A stretch of 48,558 nucleotides of DNA, from contig DLAP01000086.1 of assembly GCA_002493965.1 (NCBI GenBank), positions 1 through 48,558 on the forward strand, read 5' to 3'. The translations under genes were made by a program, and so were the position numbers. Positions 22,307 through 30,224 of this stretch are shown one piece after another. The notes beneath the pieces are model-generated. The model searched no databases and was not told the origin of the DNA. It saw nothing but the letters and a program-made list of their open reading frames with translations. Position 1 is the stretch's first letter, and each line of letters begins with the position of its first letter. This DNA comes from Clostridiales bacterium UBA7044 (lineage in GTDB: Bacteria; Bacillota; Clostridia; Oscillospirales; Oscillospiraceae).

Positions 22307-22837
22307 TCAGTTTTTCAGGCAGGTCCAGTTCTGAACAAAGTATTCTACGCCGGAATACAGAGTGGTCGCCACGATTACTGTAATGACGATCCAGTTCAGC
22401 ACCGGAATCCCTGGCACGGCCATCATGACGCACAGCCCCACCATGGTGCTGGCCGTCTTGATCTTGCCGCTCCAACCGGCGGCAATGACGTTGCCTTTGC
22501 CGGAGGCCACCATCCGAAGGCCGGACACGGCAAACTCCCGGGCCAGCACCACCATCAGTGCCCAGGCGGGGAACACATTCCACTGGCAGAACATACACAT
22601 GGCCGCCAGGGTCAGCAGCTTGTCCGCCAATGGGTCCAGGAACTTTCCAAAGTCCGTGACCTGGTTATAGTGCCGGGCAATATAGCCGTCTAAGGTGTCT
22701 GTCAGGCTTGCCAGAATGAAGATGCCCAGAGAAACGTACATCCAGGCGTTTGCCTCGCCGTGGGATAAGTACATGGTCGCTAAATACACCGGAATCATAG
22801 CCACCCGGGCCAGGGTAAATTTCGTCGCTGTCGTCAT
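22307..22837 (-). CDS. pgsA: CDP-diacylglycerol--glycerol-3-phosphate 3-phosphatidyltransferase
   Basis: A 176-residue membrane enzyme making phosphatidylglycerol phosphate from CDP-diacylglycerol and glycerol-3-phosphate, the committed step to phosphatidylglycerol and cardiolipin. The CDP-alcohol phosphotransferase motif is complete: DTLDGYIAR, eight residues, GKFLDPLAD. Several hydrophobic helices surround it. ATG at 22837, with GGAGG four bases upstream, overlaps the rimO stop (ATGA). Last gene of the operon. Confidence 0.94.
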   Translation of the reverse strand: MTTATKFTLARVAMIPVYLATMYLSHGEANAWMYVSLGIFILASLTDTLDGYIARHYNQVTDFGKFLDPLADKLLTLAAMCMFCQWNVFPAWALMVVLAREFAVSGLRMVASGKGNVIAAGWSGKIKTASTMVGLCVMMAVPGIPVLNWIVITVIVATTLYSGVEYFVQNWTCLKN

Positions 22838-24168
22838 GCTTCTTCCTCCACTACAAAGCCCGATAGATCGCCCTCGATGCATCCATCCATGGTGACTATA
22901 ACAAACTCGCCCTCCCGAAGAGGCTCGTCACTGGCAAGCCACACCCTTCCGTCAATGTCCGGAGAGTCGGCGTAGGTACGGCCAAAAAACTGCTCCCGTT
23001 CCTCATCATAGCCGTCCACCAATACCTCCATGGTCCGGCCCAGCAAGGAGGCGTTGTAGGCGTCCATGATGTCCGATTGGAGCATTTCCACCACCTCTGC
23101 CCGGTGCTGGGCGATCGACCTATCGGGGTAATCCATCTCGGCGGCGGGGGTCCCCTCCTCCGGAGAGAAAGCAAAGGCACCTACCCGCTCCATGCGAACC
23201 TCCCGAAGGAAGTCACACAGCTCCTGGAACTCTTCTTCCCCTTCTCCCGGCAGGCCGGTGATCAGGCTGGTACGGATTACCAGGCCCGGAATCCGGTCAC
23301 GGAGCTTTTGAAGCAGCTGACGGAGGTACTCCCCATCTCCCCGGCGGTTCATCCGGGTGAGGATTTCACTGTTGCAGTGCTGGAGGGGGATATCCAGGTA
23401 TTTCACAATCTTCGGTTCGGAGGCCATGACGTCAATGAATTCATCGTCGATTTCATCGGGATAGACGTAGTGAACGCGAATCCAGTGGAGGCCGTCGATT
23501 TTGCAAAGCTCCCGCAGGAGCGTGGGCAGCAGCCGCTTACCGCCCGGGAAATCCGTGCCGTACCGGCTGGTATCCTGGGCCACCACGATCAGTTCCTTCA
23601 CGCCCTGGCTGGCCAGCACCCGGGCTTCATACAATACATCGTCTAAGTGGCGGCTGCGGTACTTACCCCGCAGATAGGGAATGATGCAGTAGGCGCACCG
23701 GTTGTCACAGCCCTCCGCAATCTTAATGAAGGCATAATGCTCCGGAGTGGTCAGCACCCGGCCGCATTCCACCTCGGGGGCGTCAATGGAGCCAAAGTCC
23801 ACAACCGTCTCCCCGGATAGCAGCTTTTCAATGGCAGGTACCACCTGCGGGAAGCTTCCGGTACCGAGAATCCCGTCCACTTCCGGCATTTCCTTCAGGA
23901 TTTCCTCCTGATACCGCTGGGACAGGCACCCCGTCACCAGGATCTTCCCCACCAGGCCCTCTGCTTTCAAAGCGGCTGTCTGGAGGATATAGTCGATAGC
24001 CTCGCTTTTTGCGGAGTCAATGAAGCCGCAGGTGTTGATCACCACCACGTCGCTGCCCACAATATCTGCCTTCACCGTATGTCCGGCTTCCTGAACTCGG
24101 TGCATCATCCGCTCGCAGTCCACCTGATTCTTGGCGCAGCCAAGGGAAATAAAACCTATATTCGCCAT
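22834..24168 (-). CDS. rimO: Ribosomal protein S12 methylthiotransferase
   Basis: A 444-residue radical-SAM enzyme that methylthiolates an Asp of ribosomal protein S12. N-terminal UPF0004 domain: IGFISLGCAKNQVDCERMM with its cluster Cys, VINTCGFIDSAKSEAI, and ILVTGCLSQRY. Radical-SAM triad CDNRCAYCIIP at about 148-158. C-terminal TRAM domain about 375-440, including DIDGRVWLASDEPLREGEFV. The EVDGILGTG segment supports RimO rather than MiaB. Three bases separate its start from the recX stop; its end overlaps pgsA. Confidence 0.95.
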   Translation of the reverse strand: MANIGFISLGCAKNQVDCERMMHRVQEAGHTVKADIVGSDVVVINTCGFIDSAKSEAIDYILQTAALKAEGLVGKILVTGCLSQRYQEEILKEMPEVDGILGTGSFPQVVPAIEKLLSGETVVDFGSIDAPEVECGRVLTTPEHYAFIKIAEGCDNRCAYCIIPYLRGKYRSRHLDDVLYEARVLASQGVKELIVVAQDTSRYGTDFPGGKRLLPTLLRELCKIDGLHWIRVHYVYPDEIDDEFIDVMASEPKIVKYLDIPLQHCNSEILTRMNRRGDGEYLRQLLQKLRDRIPGLVIRTSLITGLPGEGEEEFQELCDFLREVRMERVGAFAFSPEEGTPAAEMDYPDRSIAQHRAEVVEMLQSDIMDAYNASLLGRTMEVLVDGYDEEREQFFGRTYADSPDIDGRVWLASDEPLREGEFVIVTMDGCIEGDLSGFVVEEEA

Positions 24169-24171
24169 ACT

Positions 24172-24801
24172 CTAAAAATCCTCGATCCTGTCTTCTGTAT
24201 CAAAGCTGAGTTCATTCAGAACCCGTCGGATAGCGCCGTAGCTGTGCCCCCGGCGGATCAGGGCGTCTACCGCCCGCTTTACGTCCTTCTGATCCGATTC
24301 CCCATCCAGACGGGTGCGGAGAAAGGCTTCGATTTTTTCGCTCTGATCCGGGTAGTCTGCCAGGGCTTCCTCCCAGTATTCCTTGGGAATCCGCTTTTCG
24401 TACAACGCTTGCTTGGCTCTTGACAGGCCGTAGCCCTTGGCGATGCAGCTGCGCACCACCTGTTCGGCGGTGTCCCGGTCGCTGATCAGGTGCAGGTCCT
24501 CCATCCATTGGACAGCTTCCTTGGCCTGGCCGGGGTCCTCCCCCTTTCGGACCAGCCGCTGCTCCAAATCCTTCCGGGACACGCTGGAGGCGGAGACGAT
24601 CCGCACCGCCCGCATTTTCGCGGACATCTGTCCCGCAGCCGTGCGCAAAGCCGCATCCTCTTCTTCTGTCAGCTCTTTTCCCGCATACAGGCCGAAGTCC
24701 TCCACCGTCTGGCGATACAGACCCAGCCTTTCGCCGCCCTCGAAGGTAAGCCAGTACCGGCCCGCCCGATCCGGGGACGTTTTCAGGGACTCAATCCTCA
24801 T
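24172..24801 (-). CDS. recX: Regulatory protein RecX
   Basis: A 209-residue helical RecX protein, which caps or disassembles RecA filaments. Three-helix repeats are visible: SASSVSRKDLEQRLVRKGED, EDLHLISDRDTAEQVVRSCIAKGYGLSRAKQAL, and ALIRRGHSYGAIRRVLNEL. ATG at 24801 lies inside the end of recA (11-base overlap), so the two are translationally coupled, the usual recA-recX arrangement. Upstream in-frame extension would run antisense-like through recA codons and is not used. Confidence 0.93.
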   Translation of the reverse strand: MRIESLKTSPDRAGRYWLTFEGGERLGLYRQTVEDFGLYAGKELTEEEDAALRTAAGQMSAKMRAVRIVSASSVSRKDLEQRLVRKGEDPGQAKEAVQWMEDLHLISDRDTAEQVVRSCIAKGYGLSRAKQALYEKRIPKEYWEEALADYPDQSEKIEAFLRTRLDGESDQKDVKRAVDALIRRGHSYGAIRRVLNELSFDTEDRIEDF

Positions 24802-25897
24802 CGTTAAAGTCGTCGGCGTCCACGGATACTGCCTTATCCGCAGCCTTTGCCTGGGCCTTGGGGGCGGTTCCGCCCAGCTTCCAGAGGTTTTCCCGGACCT
24901 CCGCCTCCACCTTCTGAGCGATTTCGGGATTGGCAATCAGGTACTCCTTCACGGAGTTGGCACCCTGGCCGATCCGGTCGTCACCCATGGAGAACCAGCT
25001 GCCGCTCTTCTGAATAATGTCCATCTGGACCGCCAGATCCACCAGCTCGCCCCACTTGGAAATGCCCTGTCCGTACAGGATCTCAAAGACCGCTTCCCGG
25101 AAGGGAGGCGCGCACTTGTTCTTGACCACCTTCACCCGGGTCTTGTTGCCAATGACGTTGCCGCCCTCCTTAATGGCCTCAACGCGCCGCACATCCAAAC
25201 GGACGGAGGAATAGAACTTCAGGGCGTTGCCGCCGGTAGTGGTTTCGGGGTTGCCGTACATGACGCCGATTTTCATACGCAGCTGGTTGATGAAAATAAC
25301 CACGCAGTTGGTTTTCGCGATAGTGCCCGCCAATTTGCGCAGGGCCTGGGACATTAGCCTCGCCTGGAGGCCCACAAAGGTGTCGCCCATCTCGCCCTCG
25401 ATTTCCTGCTTGGGAACCAGGGCCGCCACGGAGTCCACCACCACCGCGTCGATGGCGCCGGAGCGGACCAGGGCGTCGGTGATCTCCAGAGCCTGCTCGC
25501 CGGTGTCCGGCTGGGAAACCAGCAGGTTATCAATATCCACACCCAGCGCCTGGGCATAGACGGGGTCCAGGGCGTGCTCCGCATCCACGAAGGCCACTTC
25601 ACCCCCCCGTTTCTGGGCCTCTGCCAGAATATGCAGGGCCAGGGTGGTCTTACCGGAGGATTCCGGTCCGTAGATCTCCACGATCCGGCCTCTGGGTACG
25701 CCGCCGATGCCCAGAGCCGCGTCCAGGGCCAGGGAACCGGTGGGGATGGCCTCCACGTTCATTTCCGGTCGGTCGCCCAGACGCATGACCGTGCCCTTGC
25801 CGAAGTTCTTGTCGATCTGGCTCAAAGCGGTTTGCAGGGCCTTTTTCTTGTCCGCCGCAGGACTGGGGGCTTCATAAACAGTTTTCTTTGTCGCCAT
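24791..25897 (-). CDS. recA: Recombinase RecA
   Basis: A 368-residue RecA: ATP-dependent strand exchange and LexA co-protease activity. Walker A GPESSGKTT (77-85), catalytic AFVDAEHALDP, Walker B AVVVDSVAALVP, loop L1 QARLMSQALRKLAG, and L2 NQLRMKIGVMYGNPETTTGG. C-terminus is acidic (DADDFNDED). It starts two bases after the prmC stop, with AAGGAA as ribosome site. No LexA-like box was seen immediately upstream, as expected for an internal operon gene. Confidence 0.98.
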   Translation of the reverse strand: MATKKTVYEAPSPAADKKKALQTALSQIDKNFGKGTVMRLGDRPEMNVEAIPTGSLALDAALGIGGVPRGRIVEIYGPESSGKTTLALHILAEAQKRGGEVAFVDAEHALDPVYAQALGVDIDNLLVSQPDTGEQALEITDALVRSGAIDAVVVDSVAALVPKQEIEGEMGDTFVGLQARLMSQALRKLAGTIAKTNCVVIFINQLRMKIGVMYGNPETTTGGNALKFYSSVRLDVRRVEAIKEGGNVIGNKTRVKVVKNKCAPPFREAVFEILYGQGISKWGELVDLAVQMDIIQKSGSWFSMGDDRIGQGANSVKEYLIANPEIAQKVEAEVRENLWKLGGTAPKAQAKAADKAVSVDADDFNDED

Positions 25898-25899
25898 GG

Positions 25900-26775
25900 T
25901 TATCGTTCCTTCCCGCCGTACTGAGACAGCACGGCTCTTTCTCTGTCATTATAATCTCTGGTCCGTTCCAGAATGGTATATCCGTTTTCCTCCAGGATAT
26001 CGCACACCGCGTCTCCCTGGCCCATGCCAAATTCCAGGCACAGAAAGCCCCCGGGTTTTAACGCCTTACGATAGTTCTGCCCAATGGCACGGTAGAAATT
26101 AAGACCATCTTCCCCGCCGTTCAGGGCCATGTGGGGCTCAAAATCCTTGACGCTGGGAGGCAGCTGCTCCATCTCCTCCTCCGTCACATAGGGCGGGTTG
26201 GAGACGATCATATCAAACTTCCCCATAAAGGGATCCGGTGGGGTCAGGGCGTCCGCCTGGAGACAGCGAACCCGGCCAGTAAGCTTATTTAAGGAGACAT
26301 TGTCTTTTGCCACCGCCAGCGCTTCCCGGCTTAAATCCGCCAGCGTCACCTTCGCGTCCTTGACCCGGCTGGCAATGGCGATTCCGATACACCCGGAGCC
26401 GCAGCACAGGTCCAGAATCCGGGGGTCCTGCTCCAGGAACAGGGCTTTGCGGATGGCCATTTCCGCTACGGCCACCGTATCATCCCGGGGGATCAGCACG
26501 TCGGGAGTAATGTGCAGGGGCATTCCATAGAACGCCCACTCCCCCAGCACATAAGCAAGGGGCTCTCCCGAAAGCAGCCGCTTCAGGCCCGCTTCCGTTT
26601 TCTTCACCACAGCCTCATCCGCGTACAGCTCCCGATTTGCCAGGATCTCCTCCAGGCTCTTTCCGGAAACATGACAGATAAGCTGCCGGGCGATATTCGA
26701 CGCGTCCTGGTTTTCCTCCACTGCCATCAGCGCCCGACGGGTGTCCAGGTAAAGCTGGCCGTACTGTTTTACCAT
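25900..26775 (-). CDS. prmC: Peptide chain release factor N5-glutamine methyltransferase
   Basis: A 291-residue SAM-dependent methyltransferase that modifies the GGQ glutamine of release factors. N-terminal helical domain about 1-100; SAM-binding ILDLCCGSGCIGIAIA; catalytic NPPY in FDMIVSNPPYVTEEE; then NGGEDGLNFYRAI, all family marks. The start overlaps the end of the DUF1385 gene by seven bases. In many Clostridia DUF1385-prmC is followed by prfA; here recA follows instead. Confidence 0.94.
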   Translation of the reverse strand: MVKQYGQLYLDTRRALMAVEENQDASNIARQLICHVSGKSLEEILANRELYADEAVVKKTEAGLKRLLSGEPLAYVLGEWAFYGMPLHITPDVLIPRDDTVAVAEMAIRKALFLEQDPRILDLCCGSGCIGIAIASRVKDAKVTLADLSREALAVAKDNVSLNKLTGRVRCLQADALTPPDPFMGKFDMIVSNPPYVTEEEMEQLPPSVKDFEPHMALNGGEDGLNFYRAIGQNYRKALKPGGFLCLEFGMGQGDAVCDILEENGYTILERTRDYNDRERAVLSQYGGKER

Positions 26776-27767
26776 CGATCGGCTCCCTCCTGCTGGGGCA
26801 GCACCGCCTCCACCGCCGCAATGCCCACCTCAATCATGGAATCGTCCGGCTCGTTGGTGGTGAAATTCTGCATCCACATACCGGGGGCGGTGATGATTTT
26901 CGTAAACCAGTTGTCGTGTTTTCCCGCCCAGCGGTTGATCTCATAGGTGATGGACACCACAATGGGCAGCAGGAGCAGCTTGAAGACAATCATAATCAGG
27001 CGGTACAGGAAGCTGCCCCGCATGGCGTCCAGCCCGGGAGCCAGAGAAAGGAGCAGGGAGGAGGCAATGGAGAAGATTACAATGGAAATGACCATCACCA
27101 CCAGCAGGAAGCTGGTGCCGCACCTTGGGTGGAGCCGGGTCATCTTCCGGACGTTTTCCACCGTCAGAGGCAGGCCAGCCTCATAGCAGCGGATGGTCTT
27201 ATGCTCCGCCCCGTGGTAGGAGAAAAGCCGTTTCATCTCCCCCATCCGAGAGATCAGGAACATATACAGGACGAAAATCACCATGCGGATCAGGCCCTCC
27301 ACCAGGTTCAGCACCAGGTTATTCGGGATCCACCGGTCAAAAAAGCCGCTGATCACCATAGGCAGCAGGAAGAACAGCAGGATGGAAAGGCCCAGTCCCA
27401 TGACGACGGCAAGCCCCAGCACGGCCTGCTGGAATTTCTCACTGCCCAGCTTCTTTTCCAGCCAAAGGTCAAACTTACTTGGCTCCTCCTGCATTTCCTC
27501 CGGCGCTAAGTCCGCCGAGCGAAGCAGGGCCTTCACGCCCACGATATTGGAATCCAGGAAGTTAAAGACGCCCCGGATAAAGGGCCATGTTTTAGGGGAT
27601 TTGGGTGGATTTAACTTTCTGGGGGTGCATTCCACCGTCAGGCCGTCCTTTCCCCGGATCACCACCGCGTCGGTGTCCGGGCCCCGCATCATGATGCCTT
27701 CAATCAGCGCCTGACCGCCAATCATGGTTTTGAACTTTTCACAGCAAACATTTTCGTCTTTTGCCAT
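26769..27767 (-). CDS. DUF1385 family membrane protein
   Basis: A 332-residue protein of the DUF1385 (YqhQ-like) family. The cytoplasmic N-terminus carries MIGGQALIEGIMMRGPDTDAV, the strongest family motif; then come four to five membrane helices (for example FQQAVLGLAVVMGLGLSILLF and TSFLLVVMVISIVIFSIAS) with SYHGAEHKTIRCYEAG between. The function is unknown; it is typically next to prmC, as here. ATG at 27767 has AAGGAG 13 bases upstream, rather far. Earlier in-frame starts fall in the repeat element and were rejected. Confidence 0.88.
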   Translation of the reverse strand: MAKDENVCCEKFKTMIGGQALIEGIMMRGPDTDAVVIRGKDGLTVECTPRKLNPPKSPKTWPFIRGVFNFLDSNIVGVKALLRSADLAPEEMQEEPSKFDLWLEKKLGSEKFQQAVLGLAVVMGLGLSILLFFLLPMVISGFFDRWIPNNLVLNLVEGLIRMVIFVLYMFLISRMGEMKRLFSYHGAEHKTIRCYEAGLPLTVENVRKMTRLHPRCGTSFLLVVMVISIVIFSIASSLLLSLAPGLDAMRGSFLYRLIMIVFKLLLLPIVVSITYEINRWAGKHDNWFTKIITAPGMWMQNFTTNEPDDSMIEVGIAAVEAVLPQQEGADRW

Positions 27768-27788
27768 AGAAACAGGATTCTCCTTATA

Positions 27789-27949
27789 AAGCCCTCTCAG
27801 TCTCAGCGCTTCGCGCTGAGCCAGCTCTCCCAGCGGGAGAGCCAAGGGCGTGGTTCTAATTTTTAGACTGATCAGAAAAGAGTGAAACACACTTGGCTCC
27901 CCCTTTAGGGGAGCTGTCATGGTGCGAAAGCGCCGTGACTGAGAGGGCT
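27789..27949. repeat. Palindromic repeat, type A
   Basis: Ends AAGCCCTCTCAGTC (27789-27802) and GACTGAGAGGGCT (27937-27949) are inverted copies. Inner modules: CTCAGCGCTTCGCGCTGAG hairpin, CTCTCCCAGCGGGAGAG hairpin, and near the right end CTCCCCCTTTAGGGGAG and a GGTGCGAAAGCGCC hairpin. Sits between the DUF1385 and histidine kinase genes. Confidence 0.75.
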
Positions 27950-27950
27950 G

Positions 27951-29369
27951 TTAGTGACTCATAGGCAGCCGTACCGTTACCAGAGTACCGCCGCCGGGGG
28001 CGTTTTCCAGAGTCAGGGTGCCGTCGTGCATCTCCACGATCTCATCACACACCGCAAGGCCGATGCCGGTACCCCGGGCTTTGGAGCTGCCCTTGTAAAA
28101 TTTCTTTTTCACCAGTGGGATTTCATCCTCCGGAATGCCCGGGCCATAGTCCCGGATCCGGACCACCACGCTGTCCTCCTCCGCATGGATGGAGGCGTCA
28201 ATGCGCTTTCCCTCCCCGCCGTGCTTGGCGGCGTTGTCCAGGATATTCAGGAAGACCTGCCGCAGGCGCTTAGGATCACATGGGATTTCCGGAATGTCCT
28301 CATCGGTGTCCTCATAGTTGAGGGTGATGCCATCCTGAGCCAGGCGGCTGCCGTACATATATACGGTGTCCTCAAATTCCGCCCGCAGGTCCGTAGGCTC
28401 CACAGACAGGGTGACACGGCCGTCCTGCATCCGGGTGAAGTCCAGCAGCTCCATGACCATCTCCGTCAGTCGCTTTGCCTCGCTGGAAATGATCTTCATG
28501 CCCTGCCGGGTGTCCGCGTCCATATTTTCATCCGCCAGCAGGGTTTCGCTCCAGCCGTTGATCACCGTCAGCGGCGTGCGCAGCTCGTGGGAAAGCTGGG
28601 AGATAAACTCTCCCTGCATCTTCTCATTCTGGGCGATCTTGTTGGACATTTCATTGATGGTGTCCGCCAGGTCTCCGATTTCGTCCTTATAGGACGTCTT
28701 GATCTGGACGCCATAGCTGCCGTTTGCAATCCGCTTTGCCTTTTCTGTGATCTCCGCCACCGGATTCATAATGGAGCGAAGGTAAATATTGCTGGTGATC
28801 ATCACCATCAGCATAACAACCAGCAGCACCATGCCGCTGGTCCCTGCCACCAGCAGGATCTGCCCGTCCACCAGCCGGGTGGAGGTCACATACCGGAGCA
28901 CTCCAATCACTTCCCCGGTGCTGTAGATCATGGGGCTGGAAACCGCGATGATCCGCTCCCCGGTATGGGGGTCCCTGCCAATGTAGGACACAATGCCCCG
29001 GCTGTCTATGGCCTTCCGGATCTCCGGCGTACTGGGGGACTGGCCTGCCCACTGTCCGAAGGAGGAGGCAACCAGCCCGCCCTGGGCGCTGATGAATTGC
29101 AGCTCCATGGTGTTTTTTCTCTCAAAGGTCTTGGCGTAGGTGATGCAGGACTGGTAAAAGTCAATATAAGGCTGGTCAATGTAATCGTCAAAGAAGTCCG
29201 CCGTGGTACTGGCCCTCCGCTTCATGTCCGATTCCATTTGGGTATAGTAGTAGGCGGAAAAAGCCGCCGTGATAATGAGAACGCAAACCAGCCCCAGGGC
29301 CAGCACAACACCGGCGGTGTTGACAAGCCACCGCTTTCGCAGTCCGCCTACCTGAAAACTTGGCTTCAT
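27951..29369 (-). CDS. Sensor histidine kinase
   Basis: A 472-residue membrane kinase. TM1 about 14-40; extracytoplasmic sensor about 41-168 (PAS/Cache-like size, with YTQMESDMKRRASTTADFFD); TM2 about 170-197; HAMP about 198-250; dimerisation helix with SQLSHELRTPLTV (His261); ATPase domain with N-box LNILDNAAKHG, G1 DYGPGIPEDE and G2 GTGIGLAVCDEIV. ATG at 29369 chosen; a GTG at 29378 overlapping the regulator stop (GTGA) is equally possible. Phosphorylates the upstream-encoded response regulator. Signal unknown; the FG-GAP lipoprotein encoded upstream is a candidate partner. Confidence 0.92.
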   Translation of the reverse strand: MKPSFQVGGLRKRWLVNTAGVVLALGLVCVLIITAAFSAYYYTQMESDMKRRASTTADFFDDYIDQPYIDFYQSCITYAKTFERKNTMELQFISAQGGLVASSFGQWAGQSPSTPEIRKAIDSRGIVSYIGRDPHTGERIIAVSSPMIYSTGEVIGVLRYVTSTRLVDGQILLVAGTSGMVLLVVMLMVMITSNIYLRSIMNPVAEITEKAKRIANGSYGVQIKTSYKDEIGDLADTINEMSNKIAQNEKMQGEFISQLSHELRTPLTVINGWSETLLADENMDADTRQGMKIISSEAKRLTEMVMELLDFTRMQDGRVTLSVEPTDLRAEFEDTVYMYGSRLAQDGITLNYEDTDEDIPEIPCDPKRLRQVFLNILDNAAKHGGEGKRIDASIHAEEDSVVVRIRDYGPGIPEDEIPLVKKKFYKGSSKARGTGIGLAVCDEIVEMHDGTLTLENAPGGGTLVTVRLPMSH

Positions 29370-29374
29370 TCCAA

Positions 29375-30064
29375 TCACGCGCCCCACTTATAACCCAGGC
29401 CCCAGACGGTGGTGATATAGGTGGGCGAAGTGGTGTCGTCCTCGATCTTGATCCGCAGCCGCCGGATGTTCACATCCACAATCTTCAGCTCTCCCTCATA
29501 GTCCCGGCCCCAGACCGCCGCCAGGATGTCCTCCCGGGAAAGGGCTCTGCCGGGGTTCTGCATGAACAGCTTGAGAATCGCGTACTCCACCTGGGTCAGC
29601 CGAATCCGATTGCCGTTTTTCTCCAGGGTGTGGTTCCGGGTGTTCATGACGAAGGGTCCCTGGGTCAGAAGCTCCGAGGCGGCGCTGCTGTCCCCGCCGA
29701 TCCGGCGGTACAGCGCGTCAATCCGGGCAGTCAGCTCCGCAGGAGAGAAGGGCTTTGTCACATAGTCGTCCGCCCCGGTCATCAGCCCCGTGACCTTGTC
29801 CATCTCCTGGGTGCGGGCGGTGAGCATGATAATACCCATCTGCTTATTGGTGGCCCGGATCCGGCGGCATACCTCAAAGCCGTCCATGTCCCCGGGAACC
29901 ATAATGTCCAGAATGGTGACGCCGATGTCGGGGTTGGATGTGATGGCGTCCAGGGCCTGCTGGCCGTCTCCCGCCTCAATCACATCATAACCGGCCCGCT
30001 TCAGGTTGATAACCACAAAGCTGCGAATATTCAGTTCGTCTTCCATAATCAGCACTTTTTTCAT
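29375..30064 (-). CDS. Response regulator, OmpR family
   Basis: A 229-residue regulator. Receiver domain 1-120: acidic MEDE (residues 7-10), phospho-acceptor Asp53 in TILDIMVPGD, Thr in IIMLTARTQ, and Lys in DDYVTKPFSP. C-terminal winged-helix domain about 130-229: LTQVEYAILKLFMQNPGRAL, VDVNIRRLRIKIE and ITTVWGLGYKW. ATG at 30064 is preceded by GGAG eight bases upstream, but that sequence lies in one arm of a 20-nt inverted repeat, implying translational control. It overlaps or abuts the kinase gene. Confidence 0.94.
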   Translation of the reverse strand: MKKVLIMEDELNIRSFVVINLKRAGYDVIEAGDGQQALDAITSNPDIGVTILDIMVPGDMDGFEVCRRIRATNKQMGIIMLTARTQEMDKVTGLMTGADDYVTKPFSPAELTARIDALYRRIGGDSSAASELLTQGPFVMNTRNHTLEKNGNRIRLTQVEYAILKLFMQNPGRALSREDILAAVWGRDYEGELKIVDVNIRRLRIKIEDDTTSPTYITTVWGLGYKWGA

Positions 30065-30066
30065 AT

Positions 30067-30141
30067 ATAATCTCCATTCTACCGCACGCCGGCAGCATAA
30101 ATTACATCGAAAACCTCCATATGCGGTGGAATGGAGATTAT
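30067..30141 (-). promoter_or_regulatory. SD-sequestering hairpin with start-stop in the loop
   Basis: On the minus strand, 30141-30122 and 30086-30067 are inverted copies matching at 19 of 20 positions. In a transcript they form a helix that hides the response regulator's GGAG (30075-30072), three bases before the AUG region. The 35-nt loop has its own GGAGG (30118-30114), six bases, then ATG TAA (30107-30102): a start codon followed at once by a stop. This could be a translation-dependent switch. An alternative is a DNA operator for a dimeric regulator. Confidence 0.55.
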
Positions 30142-30148
30142 TCGGTAT

Positions 30149-30193
30149 GTGCCGCAAAAAGCCGCTTTAGCGGCGAGCGGCACGCCGTTTTTT
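30149..30193. terminator. Terminator between FG-GAP lipoprotein and response regulator
   Basis: Nested hairpins: outer GTGCCGC/GCGGCAC (30149-30155, 30177-30183), inner GCCGCT/AGCGGC (30161-30166, 30169-30174). On the minus strand the inner one is followed by TTTTT; on the plus strand the outer is followed by GCCGTTTTTTT. A seven-codon plus-strand frame (MCRKKPL) ends within it. Confidence 0.7.
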
Positions 30194-30224
30194 TATTGTG
30201 CAGTGTGATTCACACTGCTTTTCC

